Assembly (NCBI GenBank): GCA_030525525.1
Contig: JAUNEN010000004.1
Span: forward strand, 26,980-90,979
Source: Erysipelotrichaceae bacterium
GTDB taxonomy: Bacteria; Bacillota_I; Bacilli_A; Erysipelotrichales; Erysipelotrichaceae
Length of the DNA: 64,000 bases
Direction: 5' to 3'
A model generated the notes under the pieces. The model did no database searches, was not told the DNA's origin, and worked only from the letters and a program-made list of their open reading frames with translations. Of the stretch, positions 1-8,186 are shown piece after piece (the first letter of the stretch is position 1; the number at the start of each line of letters is the position of its first letter). A program made the translations under genes and the position numbers.

Positions 1-151
1 TTACAATCAGAGTTGAATTATTGTTAAAATCTTCCTCTGGTTGTTTCCAGATCAGACAATCCGCAGGTCCGGTGTTTTTAATAACATCTGTCCAGTGCTT
101 TTTCCCGCCAACATAATTGATTTCATTTGGATTTTTTTTGATGATACCCAT
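1..151 (-). CDS. SPFH/virion-core-like protein, N-terminal part (3' cut by window edge)
   Basis: The first 50 codons of a gene that runs off the left edge. The ATG at 151 follows a good GGAG ribosome site. The peptide begins MGIIKKNPNEINYVGG and contains GPADCLIWKQPEEDF. From memory of the family, this resembles the N-terminus of bacterial SPFH (band 7) proteins sometimes annotated as 'virion core protein' or YdjI-like, which are often encoded beside zinc-ribbon membrane proteins, as here. Such proteins are thought to scaffold membrane patches. The SPFH core lies outside the window, so the assignment rests on the N-terminus and neighbourhood only. Confidence 0.6.
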   Translation of the reverse strand, partial: MGIIKKNPNEINYVGGKKHWTDVIKNTGPADCLIWKQPEEDFNNNSTLIV

Positions 152-332
152 AGCTTCTCCTTTGAATAGCCTTTCTAAACTGGAAGTTTTTATTTGAATA
201 CTATTCTTTCTATCCTCGATATATTATTTTCAGAAAAATTTTCGCATGCAAACAGCCACCAATCTGCACTCCGGTTACAAGGTATGATTGTTCCGGTCGA
301 GCAAACTCATTGCTGGCAGTCCTTGTAAAGGT

Positions 333-1322
333 TTATTTTTCCAGATATGTAATCTTCTTACCTAAAACTTTATGAATATCCTGAATATTTACAGCTGCCA
401 TTTCTTTCTCATATTCGGAATTAATTATGTCAACGGACTTCTGATAGTCTGCGCGTAACTTGCCTGTTTTTCTCTGATTTATCTGATTTTTCTTATACAT
501 TATTTTTGAAAATACTGTCTGAAGTGGAACAATGATAACACCCATAAAAATAAGAATAAGAATCTCTATTAACAGCGTTCCAAGTATCAGATTTTTTATT
601 GAGAAAGGATAATTATTAGCTTTTGATTCATAAACCTCTATAATCAGTGCCACTATAAATCCTAAAATGAATAAGCCAAAACTCAGCCGATCGGTTATAT
701 CAATGAACCTTTTTTGTTTCTTTTCGGTGTTATTGATATTATTCTGCCGTAAAGCTATTTCCCCATTGAGACTCTGCATGGAGTCATACGCTGTTTTGCG
801 TTTGCTCTCAATCTGGGCAGCTCTCGCATTGAGATTTTCAGATTCCGCTTTCAGTTGATCTGTCATTTTTCTGTCAAATTGCTCATAGGTATTTCTGATA
901 CTTGCCGGATAATTACCGACTTTCAGAACATTCTTATAATACTCACGGAGTTGACAAAGCGTAGACCATTTAATGCCATCCACACTGAATTCCCGAGTTT
1001 CCAGACGAATTAATCCCCACCAGCCTCTATAATCATACGGATAATCATTTGTGATTTTCTCAAAATCATTCTTTGCCGCGGAATATCTCTGAAGCTTCAT
1101 GTTGGTATCTCCTGATTTTGCGAAATCATCTGCAGTTTTACCACCAATGATGTTGACTGTTTCCGCGTGCATGTTCTCAATATTGTAATTGGTAATATAA
1201 TTATTGATCGCTTCCTCAACGACATACGGTTGTTTGCAAAACGGACATACAGCAAGTCTCTGACTTGCATCCACCTGAAGCATTCCTCCGCAATTCGGAC
1301 ATTTCGCTGCTGTTAATGGCAT
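333..1322 (-). CDS. Zinc-ribbon membrane protein (paralogue 1)
   Basis: A 329-residue protein starting at MPLTAAKCPNCGG. This start is chosen because it aligns with the paralogue at 1990-2973 and follows a purine-rich GGGGGGGAAAA site; an upstream in-frame ATG at 1352 has no support. Residues 8-28 form a two-CxxC zinc ribbon (CPNC...CPFC). A helical TPR-like region and a coiled coil rich in Lys, Glu and Gln follow, then two hydrophobic segments near residues 220-275 and a cytosolic helical tail. The first ~190 residues are nearly identical to the paralogue, while the membrane part has diverged. No enzymatic motif is visible. Such zinc-ribbon/TM proteins often sit beside SPFH genes. The function is unknown; a membrane scaffold or adaptor is an inference. 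Confidence 0.75.
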   Translation of the reverse strand: MPLTAAKCPNCGGMLQVDASQRLAVCPFCKQPYVVEEAINNYITNYNIENMHAETVNIIGGKTADDFAKSGDTNMKLQRYSAAKNDFEKITNDYPYDYRGWWGLIRLETREFSVDGIKWSTLCQLREYYKNVLKVGNYPASIRNTYEQFDRKMTDQLKAESENLNARAAQIESKRKTAYDSMQSLNGEIALRQNNINNTEKKQKRFIDITDRLSFGLFILGFIVALIIEVYESKANNYPFSIKNLILGTLLIEILILIFMGVIIVPLQTVFSKIMYKKNQINQRKTGKLRADYQKSVDIINSEYEKEMAAVNIQDIHKVLGKKITYLEK

Positions 1323-1607
1323 TGTTTTCCCCCCCTTTTTTTTTCCTGGCAATCCTGAAATTTCTATGACCAGTAAATAACGCTTGTTTTTAATGCTTCT
1401 TTTTCATTTATCCCTTATTATTTCAATAACTTCTAATAGACAAGCACCACCGCAACGCACTTTATCGGCTGGCGGATTTGAATCGAAGAGGCGCTTGTAT
1501 CCTTAAACTATTCTGGGCTTGGAAATGTTTCAAATCGGAAAGTATTTATTCAGATTATATGTACTCGGTGAAAGCCTCTGTCTTCAATAGCCTTCAATTC
1601 TGCTATT

Positions 1608-1877
1608 TCATAAGCGTAAGAAATTAAGATGAGCTTTGGTTTTCGGTTTTCTCTTTTTCGCGTATTCCAGCAAGCTGTTTGTCATATTCACAAGCACACT
1701 TGTAGCCACCATACCCGATCTCAGTCCTGCTCCAGAAAAAGTGATTCCTCCTGCTGCAGAATTATTGACCAGTCTATGAAGAACCTGCGCGGTTGATCTT
1801 CCGATACAGTTATCTCTCATAGAATTGATGATATCGCTGCCAATCTTTGTTCCACTGACCTGATTCAGCAGATCATT
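1608..1877 (-). pseudogene. Gene fragment of unknown origin
   Basis: An open frame of about 90 codons lying between the two zinc-ribbon paralogues. It starts directly after an in-frame stop, and its only ATG (1820) lies well inside and has no ribosome site. The reading NDLLNQVSGTKIGSDIIN...GAGLRSGMVATSVLVN looks protein-like (Gly/Ala/Ser-rich helix), so this is probably the C-terminal remnant of a lost gene. I do not recognise the family. It could instead be a short expressed protein from 1820. Confidence 0.35.
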
Positions 1878-1989
1878 TCATTATGCTGTCATATATACCT
1901 ACACATGTAAATAGACGTCCATCTGCGCTTTTTAAGTTGCGATTATGCCCGACAAATAAAATATATTGTTGCCAGCTCCATTCAAAGAT

Positions 1990-2973
1990 CTATCTGTCTA
2001 GGTATGTAATCCTTTGGCCTAATACATTATGAATATCACTTATTCTCACGCGCTCCATTTCCGTTGTGTATTCGGAGTCAATTCCTTTCATCTGAAAGTC
2101 ATATTTTTTTTGTAAATCATTGACATATTGTTCAAGCTTCTTGTTTTTGAAATTCTCTTTTGTCTCATATCCTTTCGTGAGTGGATAATATATGACGCCC
2201 AAAAGAACTAAATAAAGGAATCCCAAACCAAACAACCCTTGTAACAAATCCCAAAACTTATTAGTATACGGATTATCAACAACAAGAACTGGAAGTATTC
2301 CAATGACCGCTAGTATGATTGTTGCTATATTAATTATCTTGAGAATTTTGTCGCTAGTTGCCTGTATTTTCTCTTTACTCGCACTAAGATGAGCCTTTTG
2401 TAATTCCAATTCGTTTTTAAGATTCTGAAGGGAGGCTATCGCATTTTTTCGTTTGCTCTCAATCTGCATCATTCTTATATTCAGATTTTCAGATTCCCCA
2501 TTCAGCTCGTTTGTCATTCTTCTGTCAAACTGCTCATAAGTATCCCTAATGTTTGATGGATAATTACCAACTTTTAATATGTTTTTGTAATACTGACGAA
2601 GTTGACAAAGTTCAGGCCACTTAATATCATGCGAATTAAATTCGTTGGTTTTCAGACGAATTAATCCCCACCAGCCTCTATAATCATACGGATAATCCTT
2701 TGTGATTTTTTCAAAATCATCCTTTGCCTCGGAATATCTCTGAAGCTTCAAATTGGTATCTCCTGATTTTGCAAAATCATCTGCAGTTTTACCGCCAATG
2801 ATGTTGACTGTTTCCGCGTGCATATTCTCAATATTGTAATTGGTAATATAATTATTGATCGCTTCCTCAACGACATACGGTTGTTTGCAGAATGGACATA
2901 CAGCAAGTCTCTGACTTGCATCCACCTGAAGCGTTCCTCCGCAATTCGGACATTTCGCTGCTGTTAATGGCAT
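1990..2973 (-). CDS. Zinc-ribbon membrane protein (paralogue 2)
   Basis: A 327-residue paralogue of the 333-1322 protein. It starts at MPLTAAKCPNCGG after a clear AAGGGGGA site. It has the same two-CxxC zinc ribbon (residues 8-28), TPR-like stretch (about 75-150) and coiled coil (about 160-215), then two hydrophobic segments around residues 218-240 and 248-272 and a charged tail. The N-terminal ~190 residues are almost unchanged between copies, but the TM and tail regions differ strongly. This pattern suggests duplication with a conserved cytosolic interface and diverging membrane partners. It probably forms an operon with the acidic gene and ATPase upstream (3007-6232). The function is unknown. 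Confidence 0.78.
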   Translation of the reverse strand: MPLTAAKCPNCGGTLQVDASQRLAVCPFCKQPYVVEEAINNYITNYNIENMHAETVNIIGGKTADDFAKSGDTNLKLQRYSEAKDDFEKITKDYPYDYRGWWGLIRLKTNEFNSHDIKWPELCQLRQYYKNILKVGNYPSNIRDTYEQFDRRMTNELNGESENLNIRMMQIESKRKNAIASLQNLKNELELQKAHLSASKEKIQATSDKILKIINIATIILAVIGILPVLVVDNPYTNKFWDLLQGLFGLGFLYLVLLGVIYYPLTKGYETKENFKNKKLEQYVNDLQKKYDFQMKGIDSEYTTEMERVRISDIHNVLGQRITYLDR

Positions 2974-3006
2974 TGCTTTATTCCCCCTTACTTTCCTTAA
3001 TCAATG

Positions 3007-3552
3007 CTATCTTCTTGAGTGACTCACATCATTCATGAATTCATTTTCCAGTTCATATCTATCCTGTTCGAGCATTTTTTCAATTTCTTCCGCTTCATAT
3101 CCCTGATCTTTATAATCATCTGATTTTGCATCCAGAATACTTTCAATCGTGCTCATTCCAATGGACATCAATTCATCCGTGTCTCTCGTCAAAACTTTTG
3201 GTTGATCATCCTGATCGTCTACAGGCAGCTCCAGAAGTTCATCAATCGCTGATTGTTCCACTTCTTCAGGAAACTCAAAATCAATTTCTTCTTCCAATTC
3301 ATAATCTTCTGTTTCATCTGACAAATCAGTCCCTTCACCAATATACGAATCCTCTGAAATATCATCAAAAGAGAATTCGTCTTCATCAGATTCTGCATCA
3401 ACGGATTCTTCTGAAGTATCATCTGCTAAATAAGAATCAAGCTCTGCAACTTCGCTCTCGTATTCTTCTGAAGAAATATCCGATAATTCTGTATCATCAA
3501 AATCAATAGTTTCCGTATATTCATCATAATTTTCATCAAATTCTTCAAACAT
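3007..3552 (-). CDS. Highly acidic protein
   Basis: A 181-residue protein dominated by Asp, Glu and Ser, almost certainly disordered in its first ~140 residues. The last ~45 residues (from about DELMSIGMSTIESILDAK) look like an amphipathic helical domain with some Arg and Lys. It lies 10 bp downstream of the HerA-like ATPase gene and is probably translated with it, so it may be that enzyme's partner or inhibitor (inference). A decayed second copy lies at 6765-6938. I recognise no family. Confidence 0.7.
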   Translation of the reverse strand: MFEEFDENYDEYTETIDFDDTELSDISSEEYESEVAELDSYLADDTSEESVDAESDEDEFSFDDISEDSYIGEGTDLSDETEDYELEEEIDFEFPEEVEQSAIDELLELPVDDQDDQPKVLTRDTDELMSIGMSTIESILDAKSDDYKDQGYEAEEIEKMLEQDRYELENEFMNDVSHSRR

Positions 3553-3562
3553 AGTTTTCTCC

Positions 3563-6232
3563 TCATTTTGATAGTGTATTCTTAATCAAAGAATCATGAA
3601 TAGGAACTTTTGTACCATAACGGATGCGTCTGAATAATTGACATTTGGTACAAAGAAGAAGTTCCTTAGAAAACTCTTCTCCATTCAGTTCTGCATATAC
3701 CAGTTTTGTCATATTCTGAAACACTGGCTTAATCTGATCAATGCTGTTCATTGAAGGCCTGCAGTATTTCACATATATCCTTCGCGCAATTTCACGCCCC
3801 AGTATACGACGATCATAATTACATGTATTACTGCAAGCATTAATATAATTACATTCCGGATAAGGTTTTAACATTTGTTCCTTGCCATGCCAGTACGATG
3901 AAAGCTGCTTGATTTTCTGATCAGTAATGGTGATGCTAATATCTTTTTGCGCTCGATAATCTGCGATTGCCACTTCCTCAGGTTCTTCTAGTTTATTAAA
4001 GAACAGGAAAGCCTCGCCTGGCTTGAGCCTTCCGAGACGCTTCATTTGAACTTCTTCCATATTCATACTATCGGCAATGATTTGTTTATCCTGTGCTTCA
4101 ACAAGCCGAAAAGCCAGCTTCACATCGGTTAAGGCAACCACATCAGACGTAACTTTTCTTGGGGACTGATCAGCTATAGCAATTCCAACACCATAAGATC
4201 TGATCTCTGCAAGCATACGCTTTAGAAGATTCTGCGCTATGGCACTTGGATTTGCATCTTCTGACTCAGATATAGAACTAAGAAGAACATGTGCTTCTTC
4301 CAGAAGAATGATATTTTTCAATTTTCCATCACCGGGATAGTTGGAATTTACATAAGCAAGAATAGAAAGTAGCAGTAAAGATATAATCAACGCTTTCTGA
4401 TCACTGTTTTCAATGGCCGCAAGTTCAATTACGGTTGGCTTACTGAGCAAATCTTCAACGGGGATAGAATGATAATTATCAAATAAATTGACAAGACTGC
4501 TCAATCTTACGACACCTGCCCGCCCAATATTCTTAGCATCTCCTGTATAGCCAATATTATCCACCGTTTTTTGAAAGCATCTGATAAAGTCTGATATGTT
4601 GAATACTTTCCCTTTGTTATCAGACGTATAACTGTCCAGCCACATGTAATCTGAGTAACAATTCCTGATTGCTTCTTCAAAAATTTTATCCAATGGACTT
4701 CTCATTGATACACCGGCTTCAAACGCTGTTTTAAGAGTTGACTTATAAGTCTCCAGTCTTACATTTTTCGGCGGAATAAACGGATTGAAAACAAATGGTG
4801 AAATAAAATTTTTTCCCGGAGTAAACACCTGAAGTTCAGGAATACTTCCGATCATTGCCCGATACTCATTTTTTGCTGGTTCAATCACAAGGAATGGTAT
4901 GTGCTGCTCTTTCCAGAGTCTGTCAAGAAGGCTCACCGAGAATGTTGTTTTGCCTGAGCCCGGAGTACCCACTATCAGCATATGCTTTGTAAGATCATCA
5001 CGAGAAATGCCAATTGTATCCTGTCCGGAAGCTTTGAGAATTCCGATTTCTATGTTATCCGCATTGATGAGATTATCTGAATATGTTTTTCTGCTGGTAT
5101 CTGAATAATTAACATTCAGTCCGGCATTGACCTTTGCCGTTCCGATCGGAAGTCTGAAGAATCCGGATGCTTCTTCGGCAGTAATGATCAGACGCAGGCG
5201 AAACATACTTCCAAAAACATTTTGACTCATCATAACGCTCTGATCATGTTCGAGCTGAACCGCAATTTCGTTCGCGACCCATGGCAAAGCGAAGTAATTT
5301 TCAGGGATAGAAATATTGGACTGATTAAGATGTACAGTTTTTAAAGCAATACTCTTCGAAGGATCATAAGTCATTACGCCTCTGACTTTCGACATGATTT
5401 CGCTGACTTCCGTCGTCTTGCCCCAAACCATAACATTGAAATAGAACAATGCATTGTTTCTGTTTCGGCTGTAATAATTGTATGTCTGCGACAGCGTCTC
5501 TGCCGAAGAGTAATTCACATTGCCATACCCCTGTGTCATGATTCCTCTGCTCAGATTTTCAAGGATTTGTGACACCTGCATCAATGAAGCCATTTCTTCA
5601 TTTGAATATCTGGTAGGTATTAATGAAAAGGAAACCGCATTATCCGGATGTTCGATCAGACATGATATCAGACTGCTCAGATCAGGAGAGAATCCATCAA
5701 ATCGATCAAATGCATAACATTGCGGCAATAACTGATTTTGAAGATTATCAATTCTTTCATCTCTGACCAACATACCGATATTATCTCTTGGTATTTCTTT
5801 CAAAAGATTTGTGACAGATTCAAGTGACACTTGATTTGTACTGTATTTATGCGATCTGAAGAAAGAATTACATACACTGTCAATCTGACTGATCTGTTTT
5901 TCTGCTATATCCTTTTTTCTGCTCAGAGAGCGAACAATAAAAAATAATCTTATTCTGGCAGCGAAAGGCTGATTATTGACGGCTTCGGTCAGAAATAACA
6001 GTTCGAAACAGATTTCAGAATTCCGGTCGGTTTCTAAAAAACTGAGATAATTTTGGAACAATTCTGTCAAAAGACTGCCGATTTCTTTTCTATACTCAGC
6101 TTCCGTTGTGGATATATCAGCTGTTTTGCTTTCCAGAATCGTCATATCCGGAATCTTAGTAATTTCAGAAATCCGACTGCACAGGCTTTCGCCACTTCTA
6201 AGTTCGATTAAATCTATTCCCTCTATGTTCAT
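3563..6232 (-). CDS. HerA/VirB4-like (DUF87) ATPase
   Basis: An 889-residue protein. The C-terminal half is a RecA/FtsK-HerA P-loop ATPase. The Walker A is GTPGSGKTT at about residue 419, followed by FLVIEPAKNEYR, typical of the DUF87/HerA clan. The Walker B is IILLEEAHVLL near residue 637, and a sensor-like GIAIADQSP follows. The N-terminal ~400 residues have no motif I can name. The C-terminal ~130 residues carry clustered Cys (CNYINACSNTC, CTKCQLF) that could bind metal. HerA-like ATPases form hexamers that move DNA or, in VirB4, protein. Here, next to SPFH and zinc-ribbon membrane genes, the substrate is open. The start at 6232 has no strong ribosome site, but no better start is visible. 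Confidence 0.8.
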   Translation of the reverse strand: MNIEGIDLIELRSGESLCSRISEITKIPDMTILESKTADISTTEAEYRKEIGSLLTELFQNYLSFLETDRNSEICFELLFLTEAVNNQPFAARIRLFFIVRSLSRKKDIAEKQISQIDSVCNSFFRSHKYSTNQVSLESVTNLLKEIPRDNIGMLVRDERIDNLQNQLLPQCYAFDRFDGFSPDLSSLISCLIEHPDNAVSFSLIPTRYSNEEMASLMQVSQILENLSRGIMTQGYGNVNYSSAETLSQTYNYYSRNRNNALFYFNVMVWGKTTEVSEIMSKVRGVMTYDPSKSIALKTVHLNQSNISIPENYFALPWVANEIAVQLEHDQSVMMSQNVFGSMFRLRLIITAEEASGFFRLPIGTAKVNAGLNVNYSDTSRKTYSDNLINADNIEIGILKASGQDTIGISRDDLTKHMLIVGTPGSGKTTFSVSLLDRLWKEQHIPFLVIEPAKNEYRAMIGSIPELQVFTPGKNFISPFVFNPFIPPKNVRLETYKSTLKTAFEAGVSMRSPLDKIFEEAIRNCYSDYMWLDSYTSDNKGKVFNISDFIRCFQKTVDNIGYTGDAKNIGRAGVVRLSSLVNLFDNYHSIPVEDLLSKPTVIELAAIENSDQKALIISLLLLSILAYVNSNYPGDGKLKNIILLEEAHVLLSSISESEDANPSAIAQNLLKRMLAEIRSYGVGIAIADQSPRKVTSDVVALTDVKLAFRLVEAQDKQIIADSMNMEEVQMKRLGRLKPGEAFLFFNKLEEPEEVAIADYRAQKDISITITDQKIKQLSSYWHGKEQMLKPYPECNYINACSNTCNYDRRILGREIARRIYVKYCRPSMNSIDQIKPVFQNMTKLVYAELNGEEFSKELLLCTKCQLFRRIRYGTKVPIHDSLIKNTLSK

Positions 6233-6764
6233 ACAAATTCCTTTTTATCAAGAATCATATAAATCTTATTAACAACTTATTTCAAAAACCTTTTTTATGC
6301 ATCAACACTACTAAGCACCTTAAGATTTAGGTTTATCACAATTTCAGCCCATGTACTTCTGCCACCTGCGGGCTGAAAAGTCATATCCAGTAAATTTCGA
6401 CTTTTCCCTTTTTTGAAGTAGGCTGGCATTGAGCCAAACTGTTTCGCTCTGCAAATCAGCCAGTCACCAGAGTTCCTAAGGATATCTCCCATAACAATAT
6501 TTCAGCTTTATCATTATACCTGAACAACGATCCTTATATTCAAGCTAGTACTCACGTACAAAAAAGTGCATTATTCTAACAAATTAATTCTAGTTAAATA
6601 AATTGAGAATTTCCATAAAAATTGGGTGACCTACCACTTCATTTTTTAACCTGAAGCAATAAAATGATAAATCTATGAATTGTTCGAAAAACTTCCTTTT
6701 ATTTCTGCGTAACCTGTCAATCTGGACATGCTGTTTATTTAGCTTTTCATAACATTCGTTTTTT
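6233..6764. other. Degenerate intergenic stretch with short ORFs
   Basis: No convincing gene. Two minus-strand frames of 65 codons occur. The one at 6295-6492 has an ATG but no ribosome site, and begins MGDILRNSGDWLICRAK. The one at 6590-6787 opens only with TTG and overlaps the pseudogene next door. The first could be a remnant of a displaced gene, since the neighbouring 170 bp clearly is one. Neither is recognised. Confidence 0.4.
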
Positions 6765-6938
6765 TCAAAGCGGATCTTGGCACACAAATCCTATCAGCGG
6801 ATCATACTGATCATCTACAGGGAGTTCCAGAAGTTCATCAATCGCTGATTGTTCTACTACTTCAGGAAGCTCAAAATCTCTATCTTCCTCCCAATTTATA
6901 ATCTTCTGTTTCATCTGACAAATCCCCCTTCACCCAAG
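6765..6938 (-). pseudogene. Decayed copy of the acidic-protein gene (3007-3552)
   Basis: The DNA here matches about 3200-3340 closely. In one minus frame it reads DLSDETEDYKL. After a frameshift the neighbouring frame reads FELPEVVEQSAIDELLELPVD, against FEFPEEVEQSAIDELLELPVD in the intact gene. The copy lacks both ends and contains the shift, so it cannot encode the protein. It marks an old duplication of the acidic/ATPase block and partial deletion. Confidence 0.85.
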
Positions 6939-7004
6939 GTCAATGGTCAGCTGTTTTTTCAATTTGAGCGCTTTCTATGGGTAATTATCACATTTTTAAC
7001 CAGG

Positions 7005-8174
7005 CTATTCATAGTGAATCATATCATGTCCGGTATAACTGTAGTTTTTTGCAGTTCTTTGCGCAGCCAAAAGCCAGTGTTTTTGCACAGGATCATATAT
7101 CAGCTTTGCATATAACAGAACTTCATTAGCATCATAATTGCCATTCGTATCTACAGTATCATTGAATGCATGTGCATAGCATTCTGCTTCATAATTTCCG
7201 GATCCCAGATCTGTAACTGCTGATGCAGTTTTATCAAAGTCAAAGTACACATTCTTAAATGTGAAGCCAGCGTTATACTTTGTATAATTTTCCTTATAAA
7301 CTTCAATTCGCTCGGGTAAGTACTGTATTAAATAACTGGTATCCCCGCCATGGTTATTGGCCTCAAGCATTGCAAGATAAATATTATGCCATTCATCAGC
7401 TATAAAATTTATATCTGCAGGATCAAACTCTGTTGAGGTTTCAGCTGTTTCATACGGTGTAAATGTCATCCATTTTCCATTGTCATCAGCGATCCAGTCA
7501 GTATTACCCGAAATACGATACCAGTTATATCCTTCACTGGTTATTATTTCATATACTTCATATCTGTCCCCGACAACAGTTCTGTTTTTAGTATCATAGG
7601 CTTCTGCTGACGGTCCTTTCAAAATGCTGAGTCCTGCAGTCTTTACTTCAATATAACCGATTGCTTCTTCTGAATTGCTTGTGTACTCAATTGTCGGGTT
7701 ATAGCTGTATTCAACAGACATTGATTCATCTCTTTCACTTTCTTCAGTTTGCTGAATGTCTGACTCTTCACGCTGATGATCTTCCTGTTCAGCAACCAGA
7801 TCCGTTGTTGCGGCAGTGACTTTCTTATCAATGTATTTTTCCAGATTTCCAATGAAAGCTTGTACACCAAGTATTACGCAGCCTGCAAGGGCTAATAACA
7901 GGACCGACATCCATATTTTTCTGCCCTTATTCTGTTCTTTTACACTCCCTGCAGAAATATTGCTGTTATTTAAAGTCTTCATCACGGTTGTATTTTCTGC
8001 AGTATGCGTCGGGTTATCATAAACTGCAGGCTGATTGCCAGCCTTCTGATTTTTATGATCTGCAGCAGACTGTGCAGCCTGTTGGTAAACAGGTTTTCTG
8101 ATCTTGAAAATGACCGTCAATATAACTGCAAGCACAATCAATGCCAGGCCTGCATACATCATAATCTTTCCCAT
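7005..8174 (-). CDS. Two-TM membrane protein with extracellular SH3b domain
   Basis: A 389-residue protein. TM1 covers residues 5-24. A disordered cytosolic loop of about 60 residues contains the motif NTTVMKT (61-67). TM2 covers 87-108. An acidic Glu/Gln/Ser linker (about 118-160) leads to an SH3b-like domain (about 172-240; LSILKGPSAEAYD...NWYRISGNTDWIA), then a C-terminal domain of about 150 residues I cannot name. SH3b domains usually bind cell-wall or other peptide ligands, so it may report envelope state. It lies 12 bp downstream of the kinase at 8187-10181 and is probably co-translated. The Thr-Thr motif is a plausible substrate site for that kinase (inference). Confidence 0.75.
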   Translation of the reverse strand: MGKIMMYAGLALIVLAVILTVIFKIRKPVYQQAAQSAADHKNQKAGNQPAVYDNPTHTAENTTVMKTLNNSNISAGSVKEQNKGRKIWMSVLLLALAGCVILGVQAFIGNLEKYIDKKVTAATTDLVAEQEDHQREESDIQQTEESERDESMSVEYSYNPTIEYTSNSEEAIGYIEVKTAGLSILKGPSAEAYDTKNRTVVGDRYEVYEIITSEGYNWYRISGNTDWIADDNGKWMTFTPYETAETSTEFDPADINFIADEWHNIYLAMLEANNHGGDTSYLIQYLPERIEVYKENYTKYNAGFTFKNVYFDFDKTASAVTDLGSGNYEAECYAHAFNDTVDTNGNYDANEVLLYAKLIYDPVQKHWLLAAQRTAKNYSYTGHDMIHYE

Positions 8175-8186
8175 ACAATCCTCCTG

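Noticed and set aside
6590..6787. 65-codon minus-strand frame
   Set aside because: It opens with TTG, lacks a ribosome site and begins inside the acidic pseudogene. Not supported as a gene.
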